Origin: Rutidosis leptorrhynchoides
Lineage: Eukaryota; Streptophyta; Magnoliopsida; Asterales; Asteraceae
NCBI RefSeq assembly: GCF_046630445.1
Contig: NC_092335.1
Coordinates: 7,607,501 to 7,671,500, forward strand
DNA length: 64,000 nucleotides
Direction: 5' to 3'
A program made the translations under genes and the position numbers. This document shows positions 34,684-46,046 of the stretch, in pieces. Within the stretch, counting starts at the first letter, position 1. Each line of letters begins with the position of its first letter. The notes beneath the pieces are model-generated. The model saw only the letters and a program-made list of their open reading frames with translations. It made no database searches and had not been told where the DNA came from.

Positions 34684-35563
34684 GAAATCAACCGACGTAA
34701 AGACATCTTATATGAGTTTGAAGCATAGATATGATTTGGTTTCGAAAAAATTGCAACAAAATAATTTCAAGTCGCGGAAAAAAAAGAGACAAGGTATTAT
34801 ATTGGTTTTTAATTTAGGGTGTGCCCTTTTTTCTTTTTATCATGAAATTAGAAAGAGGTGCCCATGGACAAAATATTAACTTGATCGTGTTATGAACTTG
34901 TCAAAAGTGATGGTTGCCAATTATCATAAGAATCCAAAGTTGAACAGTAATTATATGTACTATAAATATGTACCATGTGATATTACATAAGATACACTTC
35001 TGAGATATATTTTCATACATACTCTCTTTCTCTCCATCTTCTAATAATTATCAATAGTCCACAGTCAAGAACCAGACCATTAAGAAGGTAGTTATAAACA
35101 CCAAATTTATAACACGTTATCAACATGAAGTGCTCCATATAATCAAGGTTTATCTAAGCAAGCACAAGTCACTAATCAAGGTAATAATAATAAAAAAAAA
35201 TCTTTAACGCTATCTTCTATTATTTATTAGTAAGGTAAATATTATTATCATCATAACTAACCTTTATATTTATGTTATATATGGTCGGTTATACCGGCCA
35301 AGGATCTGGCACAGTTATGTGCTAAACGTTTACTTAGGTTACAAGAGTTTTTCAGGTGCATATCGATATGCATAAATCTTTCCTTCCGTAGATGAAGTGC
35401 GGTTGGTTCATCCTCTCAATTGAGGTGTTTTCAAGAATCATGAAAGGTTTGAACGCTGATTATAATCATCAAGGTACAAATGAGGTTTAAGATGAAATCA
35501 AGTGGCAAATTTGAAGAGATGTTTAGTTTCATATGTTATAATCAATATTTTAATTCATTTTAA
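34684..35563. other. AT-rich stretch, possible LTR remnant
   Basis: No convincing gene. TATAAATA at about 34960 and the string TTTATAACACGTTATCAACATGAAG at about 35106 resemble an LTR promoter and an LTR end with primer site of a copia-type element, but I could not find the LTR start or a partner. Confidence 0.35.
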
Positions 35564-35852
35564 TTGTCCAATGTTGGTAGTCCATAGTTGGTAGTCCACA
35601 GTTAGTAATTCAACAATTCATATATAGTTTAATATATAATATTCGAATTAATTAATACGTATTCGTGACCCATTGTATACATGTCTCAGACTCGATCACA
35701 ACTCAAAGTATATATATTATTATAGAATCAACCTCAACCCTGTATAGCTAATTCGATCATTACCGCATATAGAGTGTCTATGGTTATTCCAAATAATATA
35801 TATAGATGCGTTGATATGATATGTCAAAACATTGTATACGTGTCCCGATATT
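35564..35852 (-). repeat. Diverged Tekay-like LTR fragment
   Basis: Similar to L1 LTR 1664-1910, including CAACCTCAACCCTGTATAGC and a match to AGAGTGTCTATGGTT. It is more diverged than O and ends in AT-rich text. Confidence 0.7.
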
Positions 35853-36507
35853 TAAAATGCGTAAATAACAGTATTTAAATAACGATAAATAAAGTGCGTA
35901 AAATAAATAACAGAAATTAAATGACGATAATTAAAATTGCGAGAATATAAATTGCGATAAATAAATGTAATCAGTTAGCTAGGAACAGTTAGAGTGGATT
36001 CTTAACAAAATTTCTCATAGTTAATTTGTTTGTTTCTAACAAAATTTATTTTTGTCCAATATTTTCTTCATTTTGCCACTTGTTGGATTCTGATAGATCA
36101 AAATCCAAATATGAAATTGAATGAAACTGGTTATTCTGCGGTGAACGGATTCGTATATCTGTGGATGTAAGTAGAATAGTAAATGAATGTTGAATCAGAT
36201 TGGAAGAATTTACAGTGTAACTTATTAATGTGAAATCTAAATATTTCTAGGGTATTACCTAACCGTTAAAATATTTTCACCATTAACAGTCTGTACAATT
36301 TTTAATTACAATCTTTATGAAAATATACTTACATATATATATTTTCTTCAGATGCAATCATGGATTTAATGAGTCAATATGATATTAAACTCATTTGATT
36401 TACGGTTAAATCTAGAGTACATAATCTCTAAAATATTAGAGATTACATAATCATCATGTCGAACGGAGATAAATGATGTAGATCGATTCGTAGAACGATG
36501 ATTATGA
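35853..36507. other. AT-rich spacer left of X leader ORF
   Basis: Low-complexity ATAACGATAAATAAAGTGCG-type text, then unique AT-rich sequence. No gene seen. Confidence 0.4.
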
Positions 36508-36876
36508 TCAAGGTACATAATGAGATGTTGAGGTGTGTGATATTGAAACTTGGGTTGTTGGTGGTACTGGTATTGATGTTGGTGGTACTGTTGGTGCCGG
36601 TGATGTTGCTGAAGGTGGTACGTTTTGCACCATATTTTCCAAATTGATTACTCGAGCGCGAAGTTCGTTGACTTCTTCTATTATTTCGGGATGATTGTCG
36701 GTTGGAATGAGCGGATGAATAAGGTTTAGAATTTTAGATAGAATATAATCGTGGCGAGATATCTGGGAAATGAGGCTGAAAATGGTATTACAGACAGGTT
36801 CGCCGGGAAGTGCTTCAGGGTCTTCGCCTAAAGGACAATATGGTGGATGAAAGGGATCGCTTCTTCTTGTCTCCAA
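36508..36876 (-). CDS. Leader ORF of X-type element, unknown function
   Basis: A 122-residue frame lying about 630 bp inside the primer site of X, on the same strand. The middle (HPEIIEEVNELRARVINLENMVQ) looks like a coiled coil. The C-terminus is rich in Pro, Ser and Thr. No known domain is visible and no gag follows, so the element was probably truncated to the left. Its place matches that of the acidic ORF in L1, so upstream extra ORFs may be common in this family. Confidence 0.5.
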   Translation of the reverse strand: METRRSDPFHPPYCPLGEDPEALPGEPVCNTIFSLISQISRHDYILSKILNLIHPLIPTDNHPEIIEEVNELRARVINLENMVQNVPPSATSPAPTVPPTSIPVPPTTQVSISHTSTSHYVP

Positions 36877-37097
36877 TGATTAAGTAGACTACGAACCAAT
36901 TAGATGAATTGGGGATGGCTGATTGGTTGATTCATTCCGGTCATACTGCTTTCGGAGCTTAGGTGAACATCCATGTCGGAATAGCTGTCGGGTTCCAAAG
37001 AACTTGCACTAATAACGAGTTCCATTTCGTACGATTGAGTAAAGAATTTTTCGATAGGAAATGATTTCCGACTATTGGATGGTATTCTAATTACATA

Positions 37098-37178
<81 letters not shown>

Positions 37179-37502
37179 AAAAGATTTGGTAGATTACGGA
37201 GGAATTTACGAAATATATCAGGCAAAGTTTACAGTAACAGATAAGCTAAGACATGAATTTGCAGATACGCTAAGATATGAATTTTGTCTATACACTATAC
37301 ATGCAATCAATGCAGTAAGATGTGTCTAGACTAAAAATGATAAGCAAGTGATTCCCTAAGAATGATAAGCAGATAATTTTTGACACGAAATGATAAGCAA
37401 AACTTTTGACATGTAGACACGGTCGAAGTCCAGACCCACTAATGCATCTAAACAACTATCAGTTAGACACACTAATGCAAGACCTGGTTCGTTAAGACCA
37501 CC
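36877..37502 (-). other. Leader of X-type element
   Basis: Untranslated leader with a TA microsatellite at about 37101-37174. The stretch next to the primer site (ACACGGTCGAAGTCCAGAC and onward) is similar to the L1 leader at 10416-10510. Confidence 0.65.
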
Positions 37503-37514
37503 GCTCTGATACCA
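37503..37514 (-). other. Primer-binding site of X (initiator-Met type)
   Basis: TGGTATCAGAGC on the minus strand, the perfect plant initiator-Met primer site, two bases from the LTR edge. Confidence 0.88.
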
Positions 37515-38689
37515 ACTGAAAGGACCCGTTCATATCGATTATAAACGATTCATATCAATTGATTTCATTGCGAGGTACTTGACCTCTATATGATACATTT
37601 TACAAACGTTGCATTCGTTTTTTAAAAGACGAACCTTCTTTACATCGAAAGTTGACGGCATGCATACCATTTCATAATACATCCAACTATAATTGACTTA
37701 ATGATAATCTTGATGAACTCAACGACTCGAATGCAACGTCTTTTGAAATATGTCATGAATGACTCCAAGTAATATCCCTAAAATGAGCAAATGCACAGCG
37801 AAAGATTTCTTTCATACATGAGAATAAACATGCTTTAAAGTGTCAACCAAAAGGTTGGTGAGTTCATTAGTTTATCATAAACAATCATTTCCATTATTTT
37901 AATAGACCACAAGATTTCATTTTCGTTTCAAGGTGCAGGTCTGCTCACTGCTATAAAATTCATTCATATGGATTGAACACCTGATAATCGACATTAACAA
38001 GATGCATATAGAATATCCCCATCATTCCGGGACACCCATCGGACATGATAAATTTCGAAGTACTAAAGCATTCCAAATTCCAGAATGGGGGTTATTAGTT
38101 CCCGTAGATCTACCTTTAGGATTCGCGTCAATTAGGGGCCAGTTCCCTAATTCTTAGATTACCAGGCTAAAAGGGGCATATTCGGCTTCGATCCATTCAA
38201 CCATATAATGTAGTTTCGATTACTTGTGTCTATTTCGTAAAATATTTATAAAAGCGCATGTATTCTCAGTCCCAAAAATATATATTGCAAAAGCATTTAA
38301 AAAGGAAGCAAATGAAACTCACTATACTGTATTTTGTAGTAAAAATACATATGATGTCATTGAACAAGTGTAGGGTTGGCCTCGGATTCACGAACCTATA
38401 TTATTCATATATTTATTAAAACATATACTTATAATTGAACAAGTTTAGATATTATTATTAATTGTTACTTCAGCAACTTGTATGTTTCATTGGTAACTAC
38501 GTTAACTATAATTATTTTATATACTTTAGATAAATAATTAGTATTTATTATGAAAATATTAATGTTGTTATGCGATATGTTTTAAATATATTCTTATATA
38601 GCTATTTATTTGTTAAAATAATATCAATAATAATAAATAAAAATTTGTATCTTTTTATGATAATAATAATAATACCAAAAGTAATTAGA

Positions 38690-38976
38690 TTTAGCAATGA
38701 TACTGCTATTAATGGTTTTGATAATAATACTAATAATAAAAGTAATGTTAGTAATAATAATAATTTTAATGAAAATATAATAATGATAAAATGAAAATGT
38801 TATTTCATAAAAATAATAATGGTATTTTTAATAAAAAAGATGATTCTAATAGAAATTTTAATAGTCATATTAATAATAATACTATTTATTTTAATAATAA
38901 TGATGATAATAATATTAATTATACTAATAATCTTATTTCTAATATTGGTAATAATAATAATTACTTAATAACAATC

Positions 38977-39011
<35 letters not shown>

Positions 39012-39050
39012 TAACAATAAAAAATAATAATGAAATAATAATAATAATAA
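38690..39050. repeat. AAT/AATAAT low-complexity tract
   Basis: Imperfect AAT trinucleotides, longest pure part near 38976-39004. Frames across it (Asn-rich) are artefacts of the repeat. Confidence 0.85.
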
Positions 39051-39085
39051 GAGTATTAGTAATAACTACATCAATGGAGTAGTCC

Positions 39086-39330
39086 TAAAAAATGCCCAAG
39101 TCCGGGTTTGAACCCGCGACTTCCCGCTAACCCGATAACACTCCTTAACCATTTGCTCTATCACGCTTTTCTGTTTTATATCATATCCTAATCTATTTAA
39201 CCCAAAATTTCGTGTTTCCAATTTCTTCTTCAAATGATAAAAAAATGTCTCAACCAAGACTTGAACCCGCGACCTCCAGCTCCCTTACCCACACCCTAAA
39301 CCATCTGCTCTGTCTGTTACTTCTTGTTAT
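39086..39330 (-). repeat. Two tRNA-like (SINE-type) units in LTR X
   Basis: On the minus strand, two similar units each carry a GATAGAGCAAATGGTT or CAGAGCAGATGGTT segment (A-box-like). About 30 bp later comes GTCGCGGGTTCAAACCC or GTCGCGGGTTCAAGTC (B-box-like). Each then has a T run (39089-39094; about 39238-39244). This is the layout of a tRNA-derived Pol III promoter with terminator. They are not functional tRNAs because I cannot fold a full cloverleaf. Confidence 0.55.
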
Positions 39331-40279
39331 ACTCTGCCCGTTTAAACATTTAATATGTACAAAACTGTTTGCCTTTCTCTTAAACTAAAACCCATTTAGT
39401 ATCTTCATAGTATCATTTATGATCATGACCTCGTTTTTCATTTCTTAATTATCATTATCTATTTCTAATCATCATTATTCACCATCTAGCAATAACCGAA
39501 ACAAGGTAAGCGTTAAACCTATGAAATTGATTATTGATTCGGCCCAACATAAGTTGGATCTCAGTCCAACCAACAACACCAATGTGGTCCAACAGAAAAG
39601 AAAAAGAACCCGATTCAAATAGATTGGAATAAAGAGGCGGCTGTACATGTGTTTTAGAATCCAATATTTTAGAATCCAAGATTTGTGTCTCCATCTCGAC
39701 CCCATCAAAAACTTTATCATAATTATTTAATTATGCCTCATCAATCTGTGATAAAAAAAAACGTGCAGTAGGCCAGCGTGAAAAGTGTTGTTGGGTTCGA
39801 ATAGTTAAGAAGGAACATGTACAGATCGTAGCTGCATGCATCGAAATATCAGCAGTATTAGTTCTGGGTTTGTGGTTTTTGTTCGAACAAAAAGAAAAAA
39901 TATATATAACGGAACAGAAAGAAAACAAAGAAAATAATAACGCAGGTTACGTGGGTGATGGTTTCGTGATGATCGTGGTAGCTGTAGTGATTACCTCGAT
40001 GATGTTTTAGTGATGATCGAACAAGAATAGTAAAAACATAAGTAGTAGCAATGAGCAATATGTAGTAGCTGCAGTGAAACATAAAAACAGGTAGATGTAT
40101 GTGGTGTTATGGGTTCGGTTTAGATAGTGAAGTGCGTGGCGGTTGCTCATTTAAAATAGAAGTAGGAAGACGGGAAAAACGAAACAGAAAAATGGAGATG
40201 GTTGACGAAGAGGGTGGTGGTGTTAAGTGAGTTATGATAGTTTTTATGACTGTCAAATCCAAAGGGAAGGAGAATGAAG

Positions 40280-40284
40280 CATAT
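40280..40284. repeat. Target-site duplication CATAT, left copy (B)
   Basis: CATAT before the LTR of B; the second copy is at 58332-58336. Confidence 0.9.
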
Positions 40285-40996
40285 TGATGTGTGCGAGGTG
40301 TACTAGGAAATAGTATTATTTTTACAACGAAATACTATTAAATACGATACAATTTTACACAAGATATTTATTTATTTATAGAATGGATATACCTAAACCT
40401 TGCTACAACACTTATAGGCAGTGTACCTAATCGTACAGTAGTGTAGTTTTTAGTAAGTCCGGTTCGTTCCACAGGGATCTCTTAAATAAGCTTAACGCTA
40501 TAATTTTAAAAACTATATTTGTAAAATTACAAAAATATATATAAGTAATATTATTATTATTAAAGGGGGTTTTTACCGTTTAATGACCGGTTTGTCGATT
40601 TTTAAAACTTTAGTCGCAGTTAAAACCTAATGTAAAAAAATAAATATAACTTAATTTAAAGCGTAAAGTAAATAACGATAATGAAATTGCGATAAATAAA
40701 AGTGCGATAAAATAAAATTGCGATAATTAAAGAGTACGATAATTAAAAGTGCAATTAAATACAATGATAATAAATAAAAGTGCGATAATTAAAAGTGCAA
40801 TTAAATATGAAATAAAAGAATTATGCTTATTTAAACTTCCATAATCATGATGTTTGACGTGTTAATTTTTAGTTTATTCCCATGGGTTAATTGTTCTTTG
40901 TCCTGGATTATTCGATATGTCCATACGGATTTGTCCATAATAGTCCATCAGTCATAAATATAAAGTGCGAAAGTCTTCGTCAAATTATTCTTATTC

Positions 40997-41090
40997 ACAA
41001 CAACAACAACAACAAAACCCAATACCACATGAGTGGTGTATGGGGGAGGTGAGATGTAGATAATCCTTCCCCTATCCGAGAATAAAGACA
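40997..41090 (-). mobile_element. SINE-like insert, 5'-truncated, in left LTR of B
   Basis: About 94 bp absent from the other LTR, where TTATTCCCGAAGTC is uninterrupted. On the minus strand it ends in TTGGGTTTTGTTGTTGTTG, a TTG-repeat tail as in plant TS/Au-type SINEs. The body contains CATCTCACCTCCCCCATACA. No clear target duplication is visible. Confidence 0.6.
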
Positions 41091-41710
41091 AGTCAAATAT
41101 TCCAACTCATTGGGGATTCGAATTGTAACAAGGTTTTAATACTTTGTTTAATGAATACACCAGGTTATCGACTGCGTGTAAACCAAGGTTTTACTACTTT
41201 GTTAACAATTACACCAATTACCCTTGAATGTAATCTACCCCTGTTTCAACAAGTCTATTAACTATTAATCCAGTTTCGTGTCCGGTAAAATGAACAATTA
41301 TTGATATTTATAGATATCCCGCCCACCGTACCCAGTCAAGCGTATGTGGTTATATATAAATACGTCAAATTATAAGTCTATATATTAAATTAACGAGGTA
41401 TCGTTTAGTTAATATAAAGCCCATTAATAGCCCATAGTCTAATTTTCACAAGTGTCGTTCTTTTATCCAAACCCCAATTATGGTACAAAGCCCAATTACC
41501 CAATTTTAATATTTTAGCCTAACATCATGATTACTTCGGCATTAAATAAGCATAATAATAACTTAGCTACGAGACATTAAATTAAAAATAACATTAACCA
41601 TAACTAACAGTGATTAAAAATAGCGTAGCGTTACACGGACAGAATTTCGACTTACACCTTACAACATTCGCTAACATGCCCTTATTATTAGAATTAAAAT
41701 TAAAATTAAA

Positions 41711-41718
<8 letters not shown>

Positions 41719-41801
<83 letters not shown>
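41719..41801. repeat. TA microsatellite in left LTR of B
   Basis: A long pure TA run downstream of the TATA box in element orientation. It pairs with 57672-57743 in the right LTR. Confidence 0.95.
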
Positions 41802-41805
<4 letters not shown>

Positions 41806-41857
41806 TACGTATGAAGGAAGAAGAAAAAGATGTTAAATTTCATCCAAAACTCGCGAA

Positions 41858-41864
41858 CTTTATA
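41858..41864 (-). promoter_or_regulatory. TATA box of B, left LTR
   Basis: TATAAAG on the minus strand, 22 bp downstream of the nearer palindrome. The right-LTR copy is at 57799-57805. Confidence 0.7.
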
Positions 41865-41886
41865 GGACCAGGCCTGGATTTCAGGG

Positions 41887-41936
41887 CCATGCGATCGCAT
41901 GGTTTTTGTTCTTCCAGGCCATGCGATCGCATGGCC
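41887..41936. promoter_or_regulatory. Paired GCGATCGC palindromes, left LTR of B
   Basis: CCATGCGATCGCATGG (41887-41902) and GGCCATGCGATCGCATGGCC (41917-41936), both perfect palindromes. They sit just upstream of the TATA box, as in element A. Confidence 0.9.
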
Positions 41937-42402
41937 AGCTGGGAGAGCTCAAAAGTCTTTAAAAACGTGGGCTGCTTATTTATTTATTATATAATATAAT
42001 ATATATAATTAAATATAATTATATATATGTTATATTATATTCTTGTACTCCGTTACCTTGTAATTTTAGCTCCGTTGCGTCGCGCGTTGATAGTTAACTT
42101 TGGTCCCGGTTCCGGTTTTTCGAACGTCCTTGCGTACAATTTAATATCTTGTACTTTGCGTTTTGCGTCTTGTACTCTTGTAATTTTGAGACGTTTCTTA
42201 TCAATAATTGGAACCACTTTGATTTTACTTTGTACTTTTGAGCTTTTTGGTCATTTACGTCTTCAATTCATCGAATCTGTCTTTTGTCTTCACCTTTTAT
42301 TATTTAAACGAATATCACTTGTAAATAGAACAATTGCAACTAAAAGCTTGTCTTTCTTTAGGGATAATGCTATGAAATATATGTTCGTTTTTAGCATTAT
42401 CA

Positions 42403-44528
42403 AATATTCCCACACTTGAGCGTTGCTTGTCCTCAAGCAATATAGTCTTGAAATAAAAATACTAGAATCACTTCTTTATTCTTCACACTTTGTACATCAG
42501 TGATTTCTATATGGCGGTATAAACAATGGTAGTAACGTTGTGGTTTACAGTCCCACATGACTATGAAAATTTAGATCCATAAAGAAAATTGGATCTTTAT
42601 GAAAACATTTGATCTTTTGAAAATTAAATCTAGCTTTTACCCTAGATAAGTTTTCCGGAATAACCCTTCACCGGTGTTTGCAAATTGTTTTTGTGGGTTT
42701 GGTGGGTTTCATATTTGAAAATTTTAGCTCAAAACTTGCGGTTTTGTGTCACCCACTTGCTAACCTTGTATTAGGAAAGCAACACGTCCAGTATACTTGC
42801 TCCGTATATTACCTTTCGATAAACTACCATCCGGTTGTAAAGGAAAGCATTGAACAAGCAACTGTTAAGGCAATGTCCCCTGACATGCTTTTAATTATGG
42901 TCTATAACGTGTCGGATGCAATTACTATCCTTGGTAGGAGCAATAGTAAAGCTCACCCTTATAATTTTCCGGTCTGGCACAAGGTCCTGTCTTTGACCAT
43001 GCTATGCAACCACCGTTCTTACGGTTGACACCCGATTTGGTTCAGGTGACCTAATGAATTCTAGGTGAATTCCTAGGATTTTACGTTCAATGGTAATGAA
43101 CGCATTAAAATAGGTTTTCAGAAAACAAATCGGTTTGTAATTTTGATCAAAATATTTTCTCGTTCAAGCTCGAGTTTAGATATCATTGAATTCCATGAGT
43201 TTGTAATTCTCAATCTTTAAGGTCAATCTCAAGAATTAAGTAATATCAGTCTTAAATGCTGATTTTTAATCTTTAAGGAGATTATCCTTTCTGAGGGGTC
43301 TGATTCATTAGTCATATCAAGCTAATTTGCACGGCGTCCTCCCCATTTTACAAGACAGATCCTCTCATGGTTAGGATAAGTCTGACCACTTGGCGACCCT
43401 GTTTGATGCTGAGGTCCGTGGATTTCCTACTGATTTTAGAGATGACTTTTCTAGATTTTTTGTCAACCTGCAGCTGGTCTGGACGACAACTTCATGACCT
43501 AAATCAAGAAACGAGTTTCTTTTTTAGAAGACTTTACTTCCTTTTAATGATGGAATTGATTCATCGTGTAGATCCATCTTTCTTACAGTAAATCGGGTAA
43601 AACTGTTTAGTTTAGTCCAAAGCAAAAGTATCTTCAATTATTTATTACAGAAATATGTGATATATGTTTAAAATATCTTGGTAAATTTTTCCACACTTGG
43701 CTTTTTTTTCTTCCTTTTTATTGTCCTCTATTCCATTTTAAATGAATTCTAACATTTTGGGTTGTTTATCAATTTATGTCCTTTCTGAGGTAACAATAAT
43801 TTCAGTGTTAACACCTAGTTTTATCGTTCATAAATATGTATAAACATGATTTTGAATTCATTTAATTGAAAATTTTGAAAAATTTTACTAGAATTGGGTA
43901 GTCAGTATATAAGACTAGGGCTGTTCTTTATTATCAGAAAGCACTAGATTCTAATACAACTACTGCGTTACTAGTATTTTTAATGGTAACCAAGTGTTTA
44001 AATCAAAAAATTTTAAAATTCCGAAAGAATTTAACCCCTTCCCACACTTAAGATCTTGCAATGCCCTCATTTGCAAGAAATCAGTAACAATTTAAATTAT
44101 TGAGGGTGATTAGCATAGAAAAATGATTAAATTTTACCAAAGTTTCCAAACATATTGGCGTTTGTTTGTTGAATGATAAATGGTGTACATCATTTGTTCA
44201 TTCCGTCTTGTTGTTACGTCACATTTGTTTTTCGTTTTGTCGTCAAAAGTACTAGCTTTTGCTGAACTTAATGTCAGTCTTTGAAAATGCGCTGTTTTAC
44301 CCTGTTTTGTACAATTGACAATATACATACATACAAATATAAACATGCATGGTAATTTGAAATGGGACTTAAAATCTCACTTTCAAATTAAATATGAAAT
44401 ATTAGTACAACATAATAAAAATATTAAACATTACAATAAAAGTATCATAATATAATGTGTTTAAACATAAATAAACAGAAATAATAAAAATTAAAAATCA
44501 TATAAATTACCAACAGGAACTATATCAA
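42403..44528 (-). other. Polypurine tract and 3' untranslated region of B
   Basis: On the minus strand GCTCAAGTGTGGGAATATT abuts the LTR. The stretch to about 43640 is similar to the 3' region of A. A frame of 116 codons on the plus strand (42678-43028) is not supported, because its homolog in A is broken. Confidence 0.7.
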
Positions 44529-46043
44529 TCATGGATAGGGGTTCCAGTTCATGTCATCGTCCGGGTTCCATGGTTGGTGATAGGTGTATTGGTATGCCTG
44601 GTTAGGGTAGTAGAGAGTATAAGGCGGTCTCATCTCGGGCTGGTGTGGAGGATAGTAAGCTGGTCTGGTCGGGATGTAGGGCTCCTGAGGTAACAGTCGA
44701 CTTATAATCTGACGCTGATGATAGTCCCATCTATCATGCTGTCGTTGCCTGGAATGCTCGTAATCATTCCGGGCTTGCCACTGCTCCATCCAACGAAATC
44801 TCTCCGCGTTTGTCATATCTACCTCATCTACACGCTGGTAGACATCAGTCATAGCCTCCCGAATGACATCCCTAATGTCATCTGATTCTTCCATCTCCTC
44901 ATCTGAGCCTCTCTCTACCTGAGGATGACTACCTACATAGGGTATTGCCTGGTTGCGTCTACTCTTTAATACCTTAGCACCCGCATAAACCCTCAATCCT
45001 AAAAGCTCAACCTGTTCCCTACATTCCAAAAGTGGACCCCCTTGGTCCTTATCTACACCTAAATACTCTCCAATGAGAGTAACAAAAATACCTCCTCCAA
45101 TTATCCCCCCTTCCTGTATTCCTTCAACCATCCTAGATAAATAAAAACCAACACAGTAGGTGATATTAACAAAGCCTCTTGGATCTCGAATACACTTTAG
45201 GTAAAATAAATCATGTAAGGTTAATTTTTCCTTGTTGTGACCTCTCTGTGTAATCGAGTTAGCCAAAAATCTATGAATTATACGAAGCTCGGCTTTGTTA
45301 ATATGTAAGTAGGTATGCGTTCCTCCCCGCCCAAAAACATTATAATCTGACATACGCCTCCAGACGGCGTTCGCGTCAAAATTCCTGTCTACCCTTTCAC
45401 CACGATAAATCAAACTCATACAATCGGGTAGTAGTAATTCAGCGGGCGTATATATCTGTAATGCCCTAGCCATGTCCAGCATGGACATCCTGTACATTCT
45501 ACCGCCAAGTATAAACCTAAGAAAACTTCTATCATCTAATCTATCTACATCTACATTTAACGCTATAGTACTCATCAGCTCAACACACCATTCCTTATAT
45601 ACAGGTCTACGAATGGTGAATAAGCATTCCCAATCAGTAAAAGAAGAACTGCCATACCTTTGGATCAAATACTCCGCAACACGGTCAGCAAGTTGGACCC
45701 TTTCCAAAGGATCACAATAAATTACCCTAGGCACCTCTACATCTTTCGTTATTAATTTGAATTTATTACTTTGATATGCCGGGTAATCTCTCCATCGTCT
45801 ATCGAATCTCAGATTAGGATGCAACGTGTGTTCAGGAATCATTGGGTATTCTACAGGCGGATGCATCGAAAATACTATGAATTCATTAACAAACTGTAGT
45901 GGATCATAATAAGGTACGTGTTGATCAGGCTGATGTTGTTGTTCCTATTGTGGTACTTGTTCAGGTTCATATTGCATTTCTGGTTCTGGTTCTGGAGCAG
46001 GTCGTCTAGATGATGATGATGATGAACCTCCAGTATCGGCTCT
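44529..46043 (-). pseudogene. Athila ORF in env position, with possible splice acceptor
   Basis: A 445-codon open frame (44529-45866) continues upstream in the same frame to about 46043 through one TAG near 45950. The body (WECLFTIRRPVYKEWCVELMSTIAL, then FILGGRMYRMSMLDMARALQIYT) resembles the Athila ORF-1 family of plant retrotransposons, whose role is unclear. The C-terminus is rich in Pro and Tyr, and an acidic patch lies near residue 325. No clear signal peptide or strong transmembrane segment is visible, so it need not be a true envelope. The frame begins right after TGTGTTTTGCAG on the minus strand, a good 3' splice site, which would fit expression from a spliced RNA as proposed for Athila env ORFs. 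Confidence 0.6.
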
Positions 46044-46046
46044 CTG

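Larger units (their letters stand above)
37517..40284 (-). repeat. LTR X, left part
   Basis: Opens TGAAAGGACCCG and shares blocks with the L1 LTR (for example the CATCATTCCGGGACACCC region) but differs elsewhere. It contains an AAT-rich tract (38600-39050) and two tRNA-like units. It is interrupted at 40284 by element B and resumes at 58337. Confidence 0.8.
40285..42402 (-). repeat. 3' LTR of B (left copy)
   Basis: TGATGTGTGCGAGG to TAGCATTATCA. It is longer than its partner because of a SINE-like insert at about 40997-41090 and a longer TA run (41719-41801). Confidence 0.92.

Noticed and set aside
39086..39330. Possible true tRNA genes
   Set aside because: B-box text is present but I could not find paired acceptor stems or a cloverleaf; SINE-type sequence is the better reading.
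42027..42419. 130-codon plus-strand frame in the left LTR of B
   Set aside because: It falls in the LTR, antisense to the element; the right LTR has only a shorter version and no motif supports it.
42678..43028. 116-codon plus-strand frame in the 3' region of B
   Set aside because: The homologous region of A is broken in this frame, so it looks like chance.
44529..45866. True viral envelope gene
   Set aside because: The position fits, but no signal peptide, transmembrane helix or cysteine pattern is visible; called Athila ORF instead.
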